Positions 1 to 8,116 of a stretch of DNA of 43,171 nt are shown piece after piece. Source of the stretch: Oligoflexales bacterium (GTDB taxonomy: Bacteria; Bdellovibrionota_B; Oligoflexia; Oligoflexales; JALZUQ01); contig JALZUO010000162.1 in the NCBI GenBank assembly GCA_023301565.1, positions 1 through 43,171 on the forward strand, given 5' to 3'. Under the pieces are notes generated by a model. That model did not search any database. It was not told where the DNA came from and was given only the letters and a program-made list of their open reading frames with translations. The translations under genes and the position numbers were made by a program. How positions within the stretch are numbered: position 1 is the first letter of the stretch; each line of letters starts with the position of its first letter.

Positions 1-497
1 ACTCCGGGAACTCCACCCAACAAAAGCCCTTTGCCTCCGTTATGCTTTTGCAAACACTGGGCTCCGACCTGCACAGACATACGTCCGGCAACTTCGCTCA
101 TAGGGGTTAGCAGAGGAAGACTGCGATCTTCTAGCTCTATTGTCTCGTAAGCTACCGAGCGGACCTTGCGTTCAAGCAGGGCCTTCGTCAGTGCAGGCTC
201 AGCCGCAAGGTGAAGGTAGGTATATAAAAGCTGCCCCTCTTGCATACGCGTATACTCTGGTTCGACCGGCTCTTTTACTTTGATGATCATTTCCGATTGT
301 TTCCAGATTTGATCTGCCGTATCTACGATGCTTGCGCCCGCCTCTATATATTTTTGATCGGATATACCTGCCCCTAAACCCGCACCACGTTCAATGCTTA
401 CCTGGTGTCCTTCTTGCGAAAGAATCTTTACTCCACCGGGAACAAGCCCTACGCGGTTTTCTCTGTTTTTGATTTCCTTGGGTACACCAATCTTCAT
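1..497 (-). CDS. ald: Alanine dehydrogenase, N-terminal part (gene runs off the left edge)
   Basis: The reading frame is open from an ATG at 497 down to base 1, giving about 165 residues with no stop, so the C-terminal half lies outside the window. The translation begins [18 protein letters not shown] and continues with KVKEP, an LLYTYLHLA segment and a [12 protein letters not shown] segment. These are hallmark N-terminal motifs of NAD-dependent L-alanine dehydrogenase, with the substrate-binding Arg/Lys in the first motif and the catalytic His in YLHLA. The enzyme reversibly deaminates alanine to pyruvate and ammonia in the cytoplasm. The family is normally about 370 residues. The visible part ends just before the nucleotide-binding domain. 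The 78-base gap to the next minus-strand gene leaves room for a promoter. Identification is firm. Confidence 0.93.
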   Translation of the reverse strand, partial: MKIGVPKEIKNRENRVGLVPGGVKILSQEGHQVSIERGAGLGAGISDQKYIEAGASIVDTADQIWKQSEMIIKVKEPVEPEYTRMQEGQLLYTYLHLAAEPALTKALLERKVRSVAYETIELEDRSLPLLTPMSEVAGRMSVQVGAQCLQKHNGGKGLLLGGVPG

Positions 498-575
498 GCG
501 GTCTCCGTTTTAGCAATTAATCATCGGTAACATTACTTGTGCCATCACTTATGCAATGGTTTTACCACATGGCAG

Positions 576-1352
576 CTATTCTAAAAGCTTTGAAACATCA
601 AACTCAAGGCCATCGAAGGCAAACTGCACATTTTCTGGCAGCTTAGAGGCATCTAAATCAGCATCGACGTCGTGAGCTAAATGATGGATAAACCCTCGCT
701 TTACCTCTAAGTCTTTAAATAGCTGAATCGTCTCGTACACACTACTGTGTGAGGCATGCTCCCTGTAACGGATTCCGCTGGCAACCATCGTATGAATGCG
801 GCCTTTCCATGCAGCTATTGCTTCTGGTGGAAACTTTTTAAAGTCTGTTGCATAAGCAAAGCTGCCCACTTTGTAAGCGACAGTTTGCATATGGCCATGC
901 GGTAAATAAACCGTCTCTACTTTTTGCCCGAGGCTTTGAAAACATGCAGACACTTCTTTGGTTTCGATCGCCGGCACAAAACCTTTGTAGCCAGTGTCTT
1001 GAAACAAATAGTGAAAGCGTGACTTAATATCTACAAGGTGTTCTTGCTTGGCCCACAATTCAATCGGGCTTTTTCTTTTAAAAGAAAGAGCGCGAATCTC
1101 ATCTAAGCCGTGCAGGTGGTCTGCGTGCGTATGAGTCATCCAAACAGCGTCTACATTTGGAGCCGATGCTGAGAGCATCTGCTGGCGCAAGTCTGGCCCC
1201 GTATCGATCAATGCATTGCCGCCCTCAAAAGAGATCAAAATGCTCGAACGCAGCCTCTTGTAATGAGGTTTGCTACTAGTGCACACTTTGCAGTCACACC
1301 CTAGAACGGGTACGCCTGTGGAAGTTCCACTACCTAGGATTCTAACTCTCAT
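576..1352 (-). CDS. MBL-fold metallo-hydrolase, PhnP-like
   Basis: This 258-residue cytosolic protein starts MRVRILGSGTSTGVPVLGC and carries a GCDCKVC cysteine cluster followed by RLRSS. That opening is typical of the PhnP-like branch of the metallo-beta-lactamase superfamily. The metal-binding signature HTHADHLHG lies near residues 73-81. Further likely ligands are a His in PHGHM, an Asp in YATDFKKFP and the C-terminal HHLAHD. PhnP proper is a cyclic phosphodiesterase of phosphonate catabolism, but no phn genes are nearby, so the substrate is unknown. No signal peptide is visible. A purine-rich GGGGAG lies rather far (about 15 bases) upstream of the ATG, so the start is likely but not certain. 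Confidence 0.85.
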   Translation of the reverse strand: MRVRILGSGTSTGVPVLGCDCKVCTSSKPHYKRLRSSILISFEGGNALIDTGPDLRQQMLSASAPNVDAVWMTHTHADHLHGLDEIRALSFKRKSPIELWAKQEHLVDIKSRFHYLFQDTGYKGFVPAIETKEVSACFQSLGQKVETVYLPHGHMQTVAYKVGSFAYATDFKKFPPEAIAAWKGRIHTMVASGIRYREHASHSSVYETIQLFKDLEVKRGFIHHLAHDVDADLDASKLPENVQFAFDGLEFDVSKLLE

Positions 1353-1500
1353 GACTGTTCTTGCTGCTCCCCTTGGTCTTCGGCGATGTTAGCACTTTGC
1401 GGCTGTCATCGCCAAAGCCGAGCTTTAAGTACACCTTAGGGTTTTCTTACGAGAATCTTTCTAGATTCTTTGCTTTGATTGGTGCACCCTAATAAGACGC

Positions 1501-2379
1501 ATGTTTTTACGTTCTACATCTGTAAGTCTCTGTTTATGCCTCCTAATTTTTGTGGGGCAGTTTTCCTGTGGCAGTCAGACCAGCAGCCTTCAAAGTGAAA
1601 AATCTGAGCCCCCACGCAACCCAATAGTCTTGATGCTTTCTGGATGGAACACCTGCTGGCCATCTGAAGAAACTTGGGCTATCAGCCCGTTTGGCATGGG
1701 CACGTACAATCTAGCCAAAGACTTAGTTGCTAGCCTAGAGAGTAAGTTCGAACACGTCCCTTTCATCTTTACTTGTTTTCAGTTTCAAAAATCTTGGGAC
1801 AGGCACAAAGCTCGCGCCATCACGAGTGAAACTGGAAACGAGATTTTTTTATTTAACATCGAAGAGCTCGCAGCAGCCACCTTAGAGCTCAAAGAAAAGT
1901 ACAACTCCAACCAGATCGTCATCGTTGGGCATTCCCAAGGCGCTTCTTTAGGGATGGAGCTAGTATCGATTCTTCCTGACGACCTAAAAGCAAAAGCGTT
2001 GATCACACTAGATGCTATATCGCGCAAAAAATGCAACTACTGGGTGATGGCCGGAGCCTTTGTCACCTTTGATCCGTTTAAAGAGTGCACGCAGTTTCCT
2101 TCGGAAATCAATGACTTCACGCAAGAGCTTATCCGCGCCAAACTGGGCAAAGATGGTGGTGTTTGGGAAAATTGGTATCAGAAAGACTTTGCATTCTTGC
2201 ATTCAGGCCTCGCAGACTTTGCCGACAAAAACCATGAGATTGTCTATGATGGCTGGGATGTTTTTGCACATCAATATGTAAACTCGTCAGACGAAGTGTG
2301 GGAACGCATTCGCTGGCTGATCAATTCGCAGCTAGGCTTAGACTTTTCGGTGAGTCGAAACACTTCTCCAAGCTGGTAA
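1501..2379 (+). CDS. Exported alpha/beta-hydrolase-like protein
   Basis: The 292-residue product has a hydrophobic N-terminus (about residues 8-22) ending in FSCGS. This is probably a signal peptide and possibly a lipoprotein signal, although the positions before Cys do not fit a canonical lipobox. The mature part contains VIVGHSQGASLGM, a nucleophile-elbow GxSxG motif with Ser as nucleophile, preceded by hydrophobic strands typical of an alpha/beta-hydrolase. The LITLDAISRKK segment could supply the acid, and a late His (FAHQY) could complete the triad. It is probably a periplasmic esterase, lipase or thioesterase with unknown substrate. The gap to the aspartokinase gene is only 24 bases, suggesting co-transcription. 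The ATG at 1501 lacks a strong ribosome binding site. Confidence 0.7.
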   Translation: MFLRSTSVSLCLCLLIFVGQFSCGSQTSSLQSEKSEPPRNPIVLMLSGWNTCWPSEETWAISPFGMGTYNLAKDLVASLESKFEHVPFIFTCFQFQKSWDRHKARAITSETGNEIFLFNIEELAAATLELKEKYNSNQIVIVGHSQGASLGMELVSILPDDLKAKALITLDAISRKKCNYWVMAGAFVTFDPFKECTQFPSEINDFTQELIRAKLGKDGGVWENWYQKDFAFLHSGLADFADKNHEIVYDGWDVFAHQYVNSSDEVWERIRWLINSQLGLDFSVSRNTSPSW

Positions 2380-2403
2380 ACCTTCCATGCAAGGCGGTAG
2401 CTT

Positions 2404-3345
2404 ATGCAAATAATTGTACAAAAATACGGTGGTACCTCTGTGGGTTCACCCCCAAAAATTGCTAGTGTCGCCCGGCGCATTCAAAAAGGTTTAGACAAAA
2501 ACAAAAAGATCCTTGTCGTAATTTCTGCCATGGGTAAACAAACAGACACTCTGCTTTCTTACGCAAAAGAGCTAAGCCAAACCCCTTCAAAGCGTGAGCT
2601 AGATATGCTGCTTACCGTAGGAGAGCGTGTAAGCATGGCCCTTCTTTCGATCGCACTAGGTGAGCTTGGGGTAAATGCTATCTCTCTTACTGGCTCACAA
2701 AGCGGAATCCTTACCAGTGCAGACCACGGCGAAGCTCGTATTTTAGATATCCGCCCAAAACGAATCTTTGCAAGCTTTGAAAAAAGTGATGTTGTGATTG
2801 TCGCAGGCTTTCAAGGGATGTGCCTTGAAACAGGTGAGATAACGACCCTAGGCAGAGGCGGCTCGGACCTAACCGCTATCGCTCTATCGCATGCAATGCA
2901 GGCCCAAGCCTGCGAGATCTACACAGACGTAGACGGCGTATTTAACGCTGACCCAAGAAAAATAGAAGACGCCCAAAAGTTTGAGGTGCTCTCCCACGAT
3001 CTTGCCATCACCCTCGCAGAGTCTGGTGCAAAGGTAATTCATGACCGCGCTGCTAGGCTTGCCAAAGAAAAGAACGTATCTTATTCGGTTAAAAACGCGC
3101 ACACAAAACCACACAAAGACGGATCTGGAACAAAAATAGAGGGCAAAGACCTAGAAATGCCTGACCTACTTTTTATGAGCACGCCTCAAGCCGGCTTGTT
3201 TGAGTCTGAAAAGGGCCGCTTGCAAGGAGAGTTTGTTGTAGCCATCGGCAAAGAAGCTAAGGAAAAAATCAAAGAAAAACATTCGCATCAGATTGAATGG
3301 CAGCTAAACCTAGAGAACAAGTCTATTGCCAAAATAAAAGATTAA
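2404..3345 (+). CDS. Aspartokinase-type kinase lacking normal ACT domains
   Basis: The kinase (amino-acid kinase fold) is complete. It has KYGGTSVG at residues 7-14, TVGERVSMALL, GSQSGI, TTLGRGGSDLTAIALSHAM and YTDVDGVFNADPR. This is the standard set for aspartate kinase, which phosphorylates aspartate for Lys/Thr/Met and diaminopimelate synthesis. At 313 residues it is about 100 shorter than the usual 400-450 residues. After the kinase domain there is only about 70 residues of poorly recognisable sequence where two ACT regulatory domains normally sit. It may therefore be insensitive to Lys/Thr feedback or be a divergent paralog. A purine-rich AAGGCGG lies just upstream of the ATG. It runs convergently into the protease gene with a 32-base AT-rich gap. 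Confidence 0.85.
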   Translation: MQIIVQKYGGTSVGSPPKIASVARRIQKGLDKNKKILVVISAMGKQTDTLLSYAKELSQTPSKRELDMLLTVGERVSMALLSIALGELGVNAISLTGSQSGILTSADHGEARILDIRPKRIFASFEKSDVVIVAGFQGMCLETGEITTLGRGGSDLTAIALSHAMQAQACEIYTDVDGVFNADPRKIEDAQKFEVLSHDLAITLAESGAKVIHDRAARLAKEKNVSYSVKNAHTKPHKDGSGTKIEGKDLEMPDLLFMSTPQAGLFESEKGRLQGEFVVAIGKEAKEKIKEKHSHQIEWQLNLENKSIAKIKD

Positions 3346-3377
3346 AATTAAAAACCAAACTTTAAAAACAAAACCTT

Positions 3378-4358
3378 TTAGCCTGCCGGGCAATGCTCGG
3401 CCAAAGTCTCATCTATCCATAGCTGGCGAACAGGAGTCCCTGCCGAATAGTTCGGGTGGGACACATCGTTTTTACCGCACTCATCGCTGTAGCGTTCGAA
3501 CTCTTCTTTGGCATCTTCTTGCATAAAGTTTTTATACGCTATCCGCAGAGCCCGCTCAACTGGGTACAAGTTTAGGTACCGAAAACTACTTGTAACCCCA
3601 AAAAACCAATCTTGCCCTTTAGATTCAACAAACAAAGGGCCGCCGCTATCACCCGTACAAACATTTCTGCCCTGTTTTTTTTGATCGTAACTTTTAAAAA
3701 AACGTTTTTGCACTGACTCGAAGGCTTCGACAAGAGAAACCTCAAAAGCAAGTAGCCTGCCGTTTTGTAGAAAAGAGGGTGAGTCCTTGCGGTTAAAGTG
3801 GTTACCAAAGCCAGCGATCCTTACCTTCGTTTTTTGTCCTACTAGCTCTTCTGCCTGTTCTGGGCTGGGAACCTTTGGAAACTGTATTTCTGCAAACCCT
3901 TCTTTAGAGCTCTCTTCAAGCTTTAGCAAAACAACGTTGTCTTTTTTAGTCTCTCCAGCAGACAGCTTGGAAACCGGCGGCACAAAAGACTGGACCACCT
4001 GCGTGAAGTTGCGAGGCAGAGGTAGACTGCCACGCCTCTTTAGGATCGGGCGATTTGTGAACCCAAACTTTAAGAACTTGTCATAAGAAAGGTATGTTCC
4101 GTCCTCTCTTTGAATACAGTGTTCTGCGGTCGCAATCATATTTGGGCAAAGCAAGGTAGCGCTACAAACTAAATTTGCTTGGTAGTTTCCAGGCAAACCG
4201 TGCTCCGGTCTTGCAGGTACAGCAGAGTAGCTAACAAAGGCACCTACGGCTGGGTTTACGTACTTTTCTCCGCGATCAATGGGAAAGTTTGCGATCGCAG
4301 AGTTTGCACCCAGAAACAATATAAGAAACAACACAACTTCTTTAACAGCTCGGCCCAT
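3378..4358 (-). CDS. Secreted trypsin-like serine protease (S1 family)
   Basis: The 326-residue product begins with a basic N-terminus and a hydrophobic core ending near ANSAIA, a likely Sec signal peptide. The chymotrypsin-fold catalytic triad is visible: His80 in ATAEHCIQ, Asp140 in DNVVLLKL and Ser238 in CTGDSGGPLF. Cysteines flank the His and Ser motifs as in family S1, so disulfides in the periplasm or outside are expected. The length matches a protease domain of about 250 residues plus short extensions. The C-terminal tail (about residues 270-326) is not assigned. AAAGGG upstream of the ATG is an acceptable ribosome binding site. Such secreted proteases are abundant in predatory Bdellovibrio-like bacteria, but no target can be read from the sequence. 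Confidence 0.88.
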   Translation of the reverse strand: MGRAVKEVVLFLILFLGANSAIANFPIDRGEKYVNPAVGAFVSYSAVPARPEHGLPGNYQANLVCSATLLCPNMIATAEHCIQREDGTYLSYDKFLKFGFTNRPILKRRGSLPLPRNFTQVVQSFVPPVSKLSAGETKKDNVVLLKLEESSKEGFAEIQFPKVPSPEQAEELVGQKTKVRIAGFGNHFNRKDSPSFLQNGRLLAFEVSLVEAFESVQKRFFKSYDQKKQGRNVCTGDSGGPLFVESKGQDWFFGVTSSFRYLNLYPVERALRIAYKNFMQEDAKEEFERYSDECGKNDVSHPNYSAGTPVRQLWIDETLAEHCPAG

Positions 4359-4417
4359 GGCTTTTGCCCTTTAGAAAATTTTTTTGAAAATAACTTACAA
4401 GACAAATACCACTAAAC

Positions 4418-4535
4418 GGGCCTAGCTTAGAAGTAGATATGTGGGGGTAAGCTGGCCCTAGAGGCATTAGAGGGAGCCATTAGATAAAGTTCGCGAGCCG
4501 GAAGTCTGCCAAAAAACCTCTCCACTAGGGCCGCC
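4418..4535 (+). promoter_or_regulatory. Structured leader with competing hairpins upstream of the ATPase gene
   Basis: The 235-base gap before the ATPase gene holds two inverted repeats that share an arm. GGGCC-T-AGCTTA (4418-4429) can pair with TAAGCTGGCCC (4448-4458), with one bulged T. GGCCCTAG (4454-4461) can instead pair with CTAGGGCC (4525-4532), extended by AGAGG (4460-4464 or 4469-4473) with CCTCT (4517-4521). Since 4454-4458 is used by both, the two stems exclude each other, as in an attenuator or switch. Whether the region is transcribed is not known. TAATAT just before the ATG at 4594 could also be a promoter element, giving a leaderless message. Confidence 0.35.
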
Positions 4536-4593
4536 TGAATTGCATGCCCTGAGAGCTTGACACCACTCCAAATATCGCGTTAATATATGGACC

Positions 4594-5751
4594 ATGTATC
4601 AAAGATCACTTAAGCCATCAAAATTAAATAGCTTTTTTCTTTTTGGAGCTAGAGCTACTGGCAAAACAACATTGCTTCATGGGCAAGGTTTTTTAGATAG
4701 TGCTCTGCGATTTGACCTTCTTGACCCTGAGCTAGAAGCGCGGTTCGCGCTAAACCCCCAACTACTATGGGAACAATCGTCCAAACTGAGCCCTGGAGAT
4801 TGGGTCGTAATTGATGAAGTTCAAAAGGTCCCAAAGCTTCTATCTTTGGTCCATAAGATCATCGAAGAAAAAAAAGTAAATTTTGCTCTAACTGGCTCAA
4901 GCGCCCGCAAACTAAAAAGGGGTGGAGCAGACATGCTCGCCGGTAGAGCTTTTGTATTTAACTTGTTTCCGCTCACCTATAAAGAGTTAACACAGAAGGG
5001 GTTTGATCTTCTTCAAACGATGCACTGGGGAAGCCTGCCCAAAATCCTCAGTTATGCAGACGACATCGACCGGATACGCTATCTAAATGCTTATGTTCAC
5101 ACTTACATCAAAGAAGAGATACAGGTAGAACAGCTTGTAAGAAACCTTGATCCATTTAGGTTATTTCTAAAAGTAGCGGCACAAAACAATGGGGAAATCA
5201 TTAACTATAGCAACATAACCAAAGACACCGGTGTAGATATCAAATCTGTCCAAAACTACTATGAGATTCTAAGAGACACGCACCTTGGGTTTCTGCTCGA
5301 ACCATTTGGAAAGTCCGTAAGAAAAGTTCAAAAGAAAAGCCCCAAATTTTACTTCTTTGATGGAGGCGTTAAACGTGCTATCGCAGACACTCTACGCTCC
5401 CTACTTAACCCAGGCACATATGACTATGGTAGTGAGTTTGAATCCTGGTTTATCAACGAATGTTACCGCGAGTCTCACTACAGGGAAAATGGCTTCAGAC
5501 TTTCCTTTTTACGTACCAAAGATGACGCTGAGATAGACTTAATTATCGAGAGGCCTAACAAGAAGACTGTATTTTTAGAAATAAAGTCTACCGACAAGGT
5601 AGACGAAAGGCACTTTCGGCACCTAAAAAACTTTCAAAAAGATTTTCCAAACGACCTTTTTATATGTGCAAGCCGCGACTCTATGAGCCGGAACATAGGC
5701 GGCATTGAAGCACTTCACTGGAAAGATGCTTTCGAGGCAATTTTTTCATAA
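4594..5751 (+). CDS. AAA-family ATPase with DUF4143-type C-terminal domain
   Basis: The 385-residue protein has a Walker A motif GARATGKT (residues 18-25), a Walker B segment WVVIDEVQKVP and a sensor-like ALTGSSARKL. This is followed by GGADMLAGRA and the FNLFPLTYKEL segment. The C-terminal region carries the AEIDLIIE...FLEIKS pattern of the DUF4143 domain, which resembles a PD-(D/E)xK nuclease fold. These are hallmarks of the widespread ATPase plus DUF4143 family, usually solitary, often horizontally spread, and of unknown cellular role. No partner or toxin gene adjoins it. The start codon has no clear Shine-Dalgarno sequence. Family assignment is firm; function is unknown. Confidence 0.85.
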   Translation: MYQRSLKPSKLNSFFLFGARATGKTTLLHGQGFLDSALRFDLLDPELEARFALNPQLLWEQSSKLSPGDWVVIDEVQKVPKLLSLVHKIIEEKKVNFALTGSSARKLKRGGADMLAGRAFVFNLFPLTYKELTQKGFDLLQTMHWGSLPKILSYADDIDRIRYLNAYVHTYIKEEIQVEQLVRNLDPFRLFLKVAAQNNGEIINYSNITKDTGVDIKSVQNYYEILRDTHLGFLLEPFGKSVRKVQKKSPKFYFFDGGVKRAIADTLRSLLNPGTYDYGSEFESWFINECYRESHYRENGFRLSFLRTKDDAEIDLIIERPNKKTVFLEIKSTDKVDERHFRHLKNFQKDFPNDLFICASRDSMSRNIGGIEALHWKDAFEAIFS

Positions 5752-5950
5752 AAAAGCGGCATTGAATAAATCAGCTGCAGGCAAACAGGCTTCCTATACA
5801 GAAAGACTCTTGTCTCTTCCCAAAAAGATGATCTCATCGTCCCAGAGCCTTTTCCTCATAGGCCGAAGCTTCCTACTCACAACCGACTACAGACCTGCGC
5901 ACCAAAGCCATAGTATATAAGGGGCTAAATAGAACCGCAACACGCAAAGC

Positions 5951-6376
5951 TTACAAAAGCCAAGCACCTAGCTGCCACGACACAAGGTTCATGGCAAAAA
6001 CCCACCAAAATTTTGCACTGCGAACAAAATACAAAAAAACTAGAAGCTCTACCAGAAGAACTAAAGCTTCTCCTACCAATACGTACTCAGCATACGGCGA
6101 GCCAGTCATCGCGTAAGACAAGCCAAAGGTTAGGAGTGGATGCGTTGCCAGGTTAGCAAGAAGTACTACACATATTTTCTTTCGCAGACCTAAACGTATA
6201 GGCAGCAACAAAAACACTAGAACTTCTATAAAAAAAGTAAGGAAAAAATAGCTAGAATAAGTTGCCAGCGCAAGGCTTGGCACCAAGACAGGCAACTCTA
6301 GGGTTAGCTTGCACTCAAGCACCCCTATTCCGAGCAAGTGCTTAAGGATTTCATAGGGCCCAAAACAGTGTGTCAT
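5951..6376 (-). CDS. Multi-spanning membrane protein of unknown function
   Basis: The frame stays open further upstream, but the ATG at 6376 is chosen because it lies one base after the TAA of the preceding membrane-protein gene (the junction reads TAAAATG), a typical coupled arrangement. The 141-residue product, starting MTHCFGPYEI, has about four hydrophobic segments, including one rich in Phe/Leu around FFLTFFIEVLVFLLL and a C-terminal one. It also contains a NLATHPLLTF motif. Charged residues are few. The family is not recognised here. The only contextual statement possible is that it is probably made together with, and may associate with, the larger membrane protein upstream. Confidence 0.6.
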   Translation of the reverse strand: MTHCFGPYEILKHLLGIGVLECKLTLELPVLVPSLALATYSSYFFLTFFIEVLVFLLLPIRLGLRKKICVVLLANLATHPLLTFGLSYAMTGSPYAEYVLVGEALVLLVELLVFLYFVRSAKFWWVFAMNLVSWQLGAWLL

Positions 6377-6377
6377 T

Positions 6378-7415
6378 TTAAACGTTCCTTGATCCACTAA
6401 ACAGCTGTGCGATCTCATAGAAACCATGAAACCCAGCAGCGGCGATATAAAGCTGATAGGCTTTGAAAGCAGAACTGACAAAAGTTGACCAAAGTAGAAA
6501 GCCAGCCAACAGGAGGCAGCTACAAACTGCAATGCTAGAGCCTACAGCTCCAAGGTCTCTAAGTAAAAATCGAAAGCTTTGCCGCCAGCAAGGCGGTGCT
6601 CTCCCCGCTATGCTCAACTCTGGAATAGCCCTTAGCCAAATAAAATAGTGTAAAGACTGCGTAAGGCCGAAAACAAAGACAAGCCTTAAAGAGCTTGCCG
6701 AAGACGTTTTAAACATAGAAGCAAGAGATAATACAAACGGCTTGTACTCGTGCTTAGCTAGGTATGTATCAAACAATCCGAAAAAAGCCAGGATGCAAAC
6801 AGCACCGGTTATAAACAAGCATAGCATCCAGTTATTTTTTTTAGGAACTGTGTTGCATTTGAGCCACCAAAAGTAAAAAGCAATCAGGTTATGCACAAAC
6901 AGCGCTGCAACAAGAGTTTGATACGGCATTTTTACTAGCAGTGTAGCTATGACCAAGACACTTATAAGCATTAGCAACGAGTGAAGCTTTCGGACCCGGA
7001 AACTATGAGCTGAAGAAAGTAAAAAAACACAGACCAAACCAGCTGCTAAGATTTCTTCGCCAGAAACAAGCTCAGCCAAATGGGCACTAGCATTTCTTAA
7101 AAAATAGAAGCCAGAAAAGGCAACGAAACAAGCAAGCAGGTGCAGCGAGCTTTTAAGGTTTTCTGCAGGTGTTGTATAGCGAAAACTAGCCCATAAGTGG
7201 ACCGGGCCTAAGACCAATGGAGAAACAACCAATACCCAGAAAGGGTCTGTCAAAAGCAACAAGATGCTAACAAAAAGCGTAGAGGAGAACCCGAGAAAGA
7301 TTCGGAGCTGTTTTCTACTAAAAACAACCCGGCCCAACGTCGTCTTGCAGAGCAAAACAATCCACCACTCCCGCACTAGGTCAAGCCAGAAGAGAATAGT
7401 GGATATATAAGTCAT
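6378..7415 (-). CDS. Polytopic membrane protein of unknown function
   Basis: The 345-residue protein is almost entirely hydrophobic, with roughly eight to ten predicted transmembrane segments separated by short basic loops. Features that stand out are a GPVHLWASFRY motif after the second or third helix, an LHSLLML segment, an SLHYFIWLRAIPEL segment and a final FHGFYEIAQLF. These scattered His residues near membrane boundaries could bind metal or heme, but no known family is recognised. The ATG at 7415 has only a weak GGAAC upstream. It is coupled to the smaller membrane protein downstream by a one-base gap, so the two are expected to function together. Confidence 0.6.
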   Translation of the reverse strand: MTYISTILFWLDLVREWWIVLLCKTTLGRVVFSRKQLRIFLGFSSTLFVSILLLLTDPFWVLVVSPLVLGPVHLWASFRYTTPAENLKSSLHLLACFVAFSGFYFLRNASAHLAELVSGEEILAAGLVCVFLLSSAHSFRVRKLHSLLMLISVLVIATLLVKMPYQTLVAALFVHNLIAFYFWWLKCNTVPKKNNWMLCLFITGAVCILAFFGLFDTYLAKHEYKPFVLSLASMFKTSSASSLRLVFVFGLTQSLHYFIWLRAIPELSIAGRAPPCWRQSFRFLLRDLGAVGSSIAVCSCLLLAGFLLWSTFVSSAFKAYQLYIAAAGFHGFYEIAQLFSGSRNV

Positions 7416-7481
7416 CGTGTTAGTTCCATGTTAAAGAAGAAGGCGGCAATGCGAAAACCCTCTTCAATGCTATTTAGAAAC

Positions 7482-7796
7482 TTATTTTCTTTCAGACTCT
7501 AGAAAGCTTTGAATACCTTTGCCTTTTATGTAGCAGACAGAGACTTCTGTCTTTTCTTCTCGTACGAATGTAACGCAAAGAACAGTTAAACTTTTGGTTT
7601 TAACCGTTTGGTTAATTCCGCCGTCTTCACGGTTTTCTTTTTTAGCTTTTTTGTTTGTTGCAACGAATACGTCAAATACTTGCTTCGCTGCTTCACCCAT
7701 AAGCTGGACATTAAATGGTTTTTCTTGAACTGGAACGATTAGGTCCGCAAAAAGCGGCGCAGTGAACATAGCTGAGATAAGCAGTAACAACTTCAT
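7482..7796 (-). CDS. Small exported protein of unknown function
   Basis: The 104-residue product has a clear Sec signal peptide, with a Lys then a LLLLISAMFTAPLFA hydrophobic stretch and likely cleavage after ALFA-like residues near 17. The mature part is about 85 residues, lysine-rich, with two cysteines (LCVTF and VCYIK) that could form a disulfide in the periplasm. A good ribosome binding site, GGGGAGA, lies six bases before the ATG. It lies 66 bases upstream of the polytopic membrane-protein gene on the same strand and may share a transcript. No domain is recognised. Confidence 0.6.
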   Translation of the reverse strand: MKLLLLISAMFTAPLFADLIVPVQEKPFNVQLMGEAAKQVFDVFVATNKKAKKENREDGGINQTVKTKSLTVLCVTFVREEKTEVSVCYIKGKGIQSFLESERK

Positions 7797-7954
7797 AGAA
7801 GTCTCCCCAAAATTAAATTTTTAGTGCATGCCTTGGGGCAGAGTCTATACACAGCAACTGTGAAGTCAAGGCAAGCTGACCTTGCTTTAAACTACCTGAG
7901 GCTGGTTCCGGCAGTTTTAAAACTTTTTGAAAAATTATTTGTTTTGGAAAAAAG

Positions 7955-8031
7955 TGGTAGCGGGGACAGGATTTGAACCTGTGATCTTCGGGTTATGAGC
8001 CCGACGAGATACCAAACTTCTCCACCCCGCG
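7955..8031 (-). tRNA. Initiator tRNA-fMet (CAT)
   Basis: A complete 77-base cloverleaf with encoded CCA. The anticodon CAT is at 7995-7997 within loop CTCATAA. The initiator hallmarks are present: three consecutive G-C pairs at the base of the anticodon stem (GGG/CCC), an A11-T24 pair in the D stem, and an unpaired first acceptor position. The acceptor stem reads CGCGGGG against CCCCGCT, so the 1-72 mismatch is C-T (C-U in RNA) rather than the C-A found in E. coli. Confidence 0.95.
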
Positions 8032-8116
8032 ACAGAAGACATTGGTTATAGGAGTAGGCTCTGATAATGTCAAGGCTCACCTACACTCTCTAGTGTTCTA
8101 TATCTCTTTTTTTATT

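Noticed and set aside
4594-5751. DUF4143 ATPase as part of a toxin-antitoxin or defence system
   Set aside because: No partner gene or mobile-element ends are visible beside it.
5705-5920. 71-residue plus-strand open frame after the ATPase gene
   Set aside because: It overlaps the ATPase end out of frame, with no ribosome binding site or recognisable sequence.
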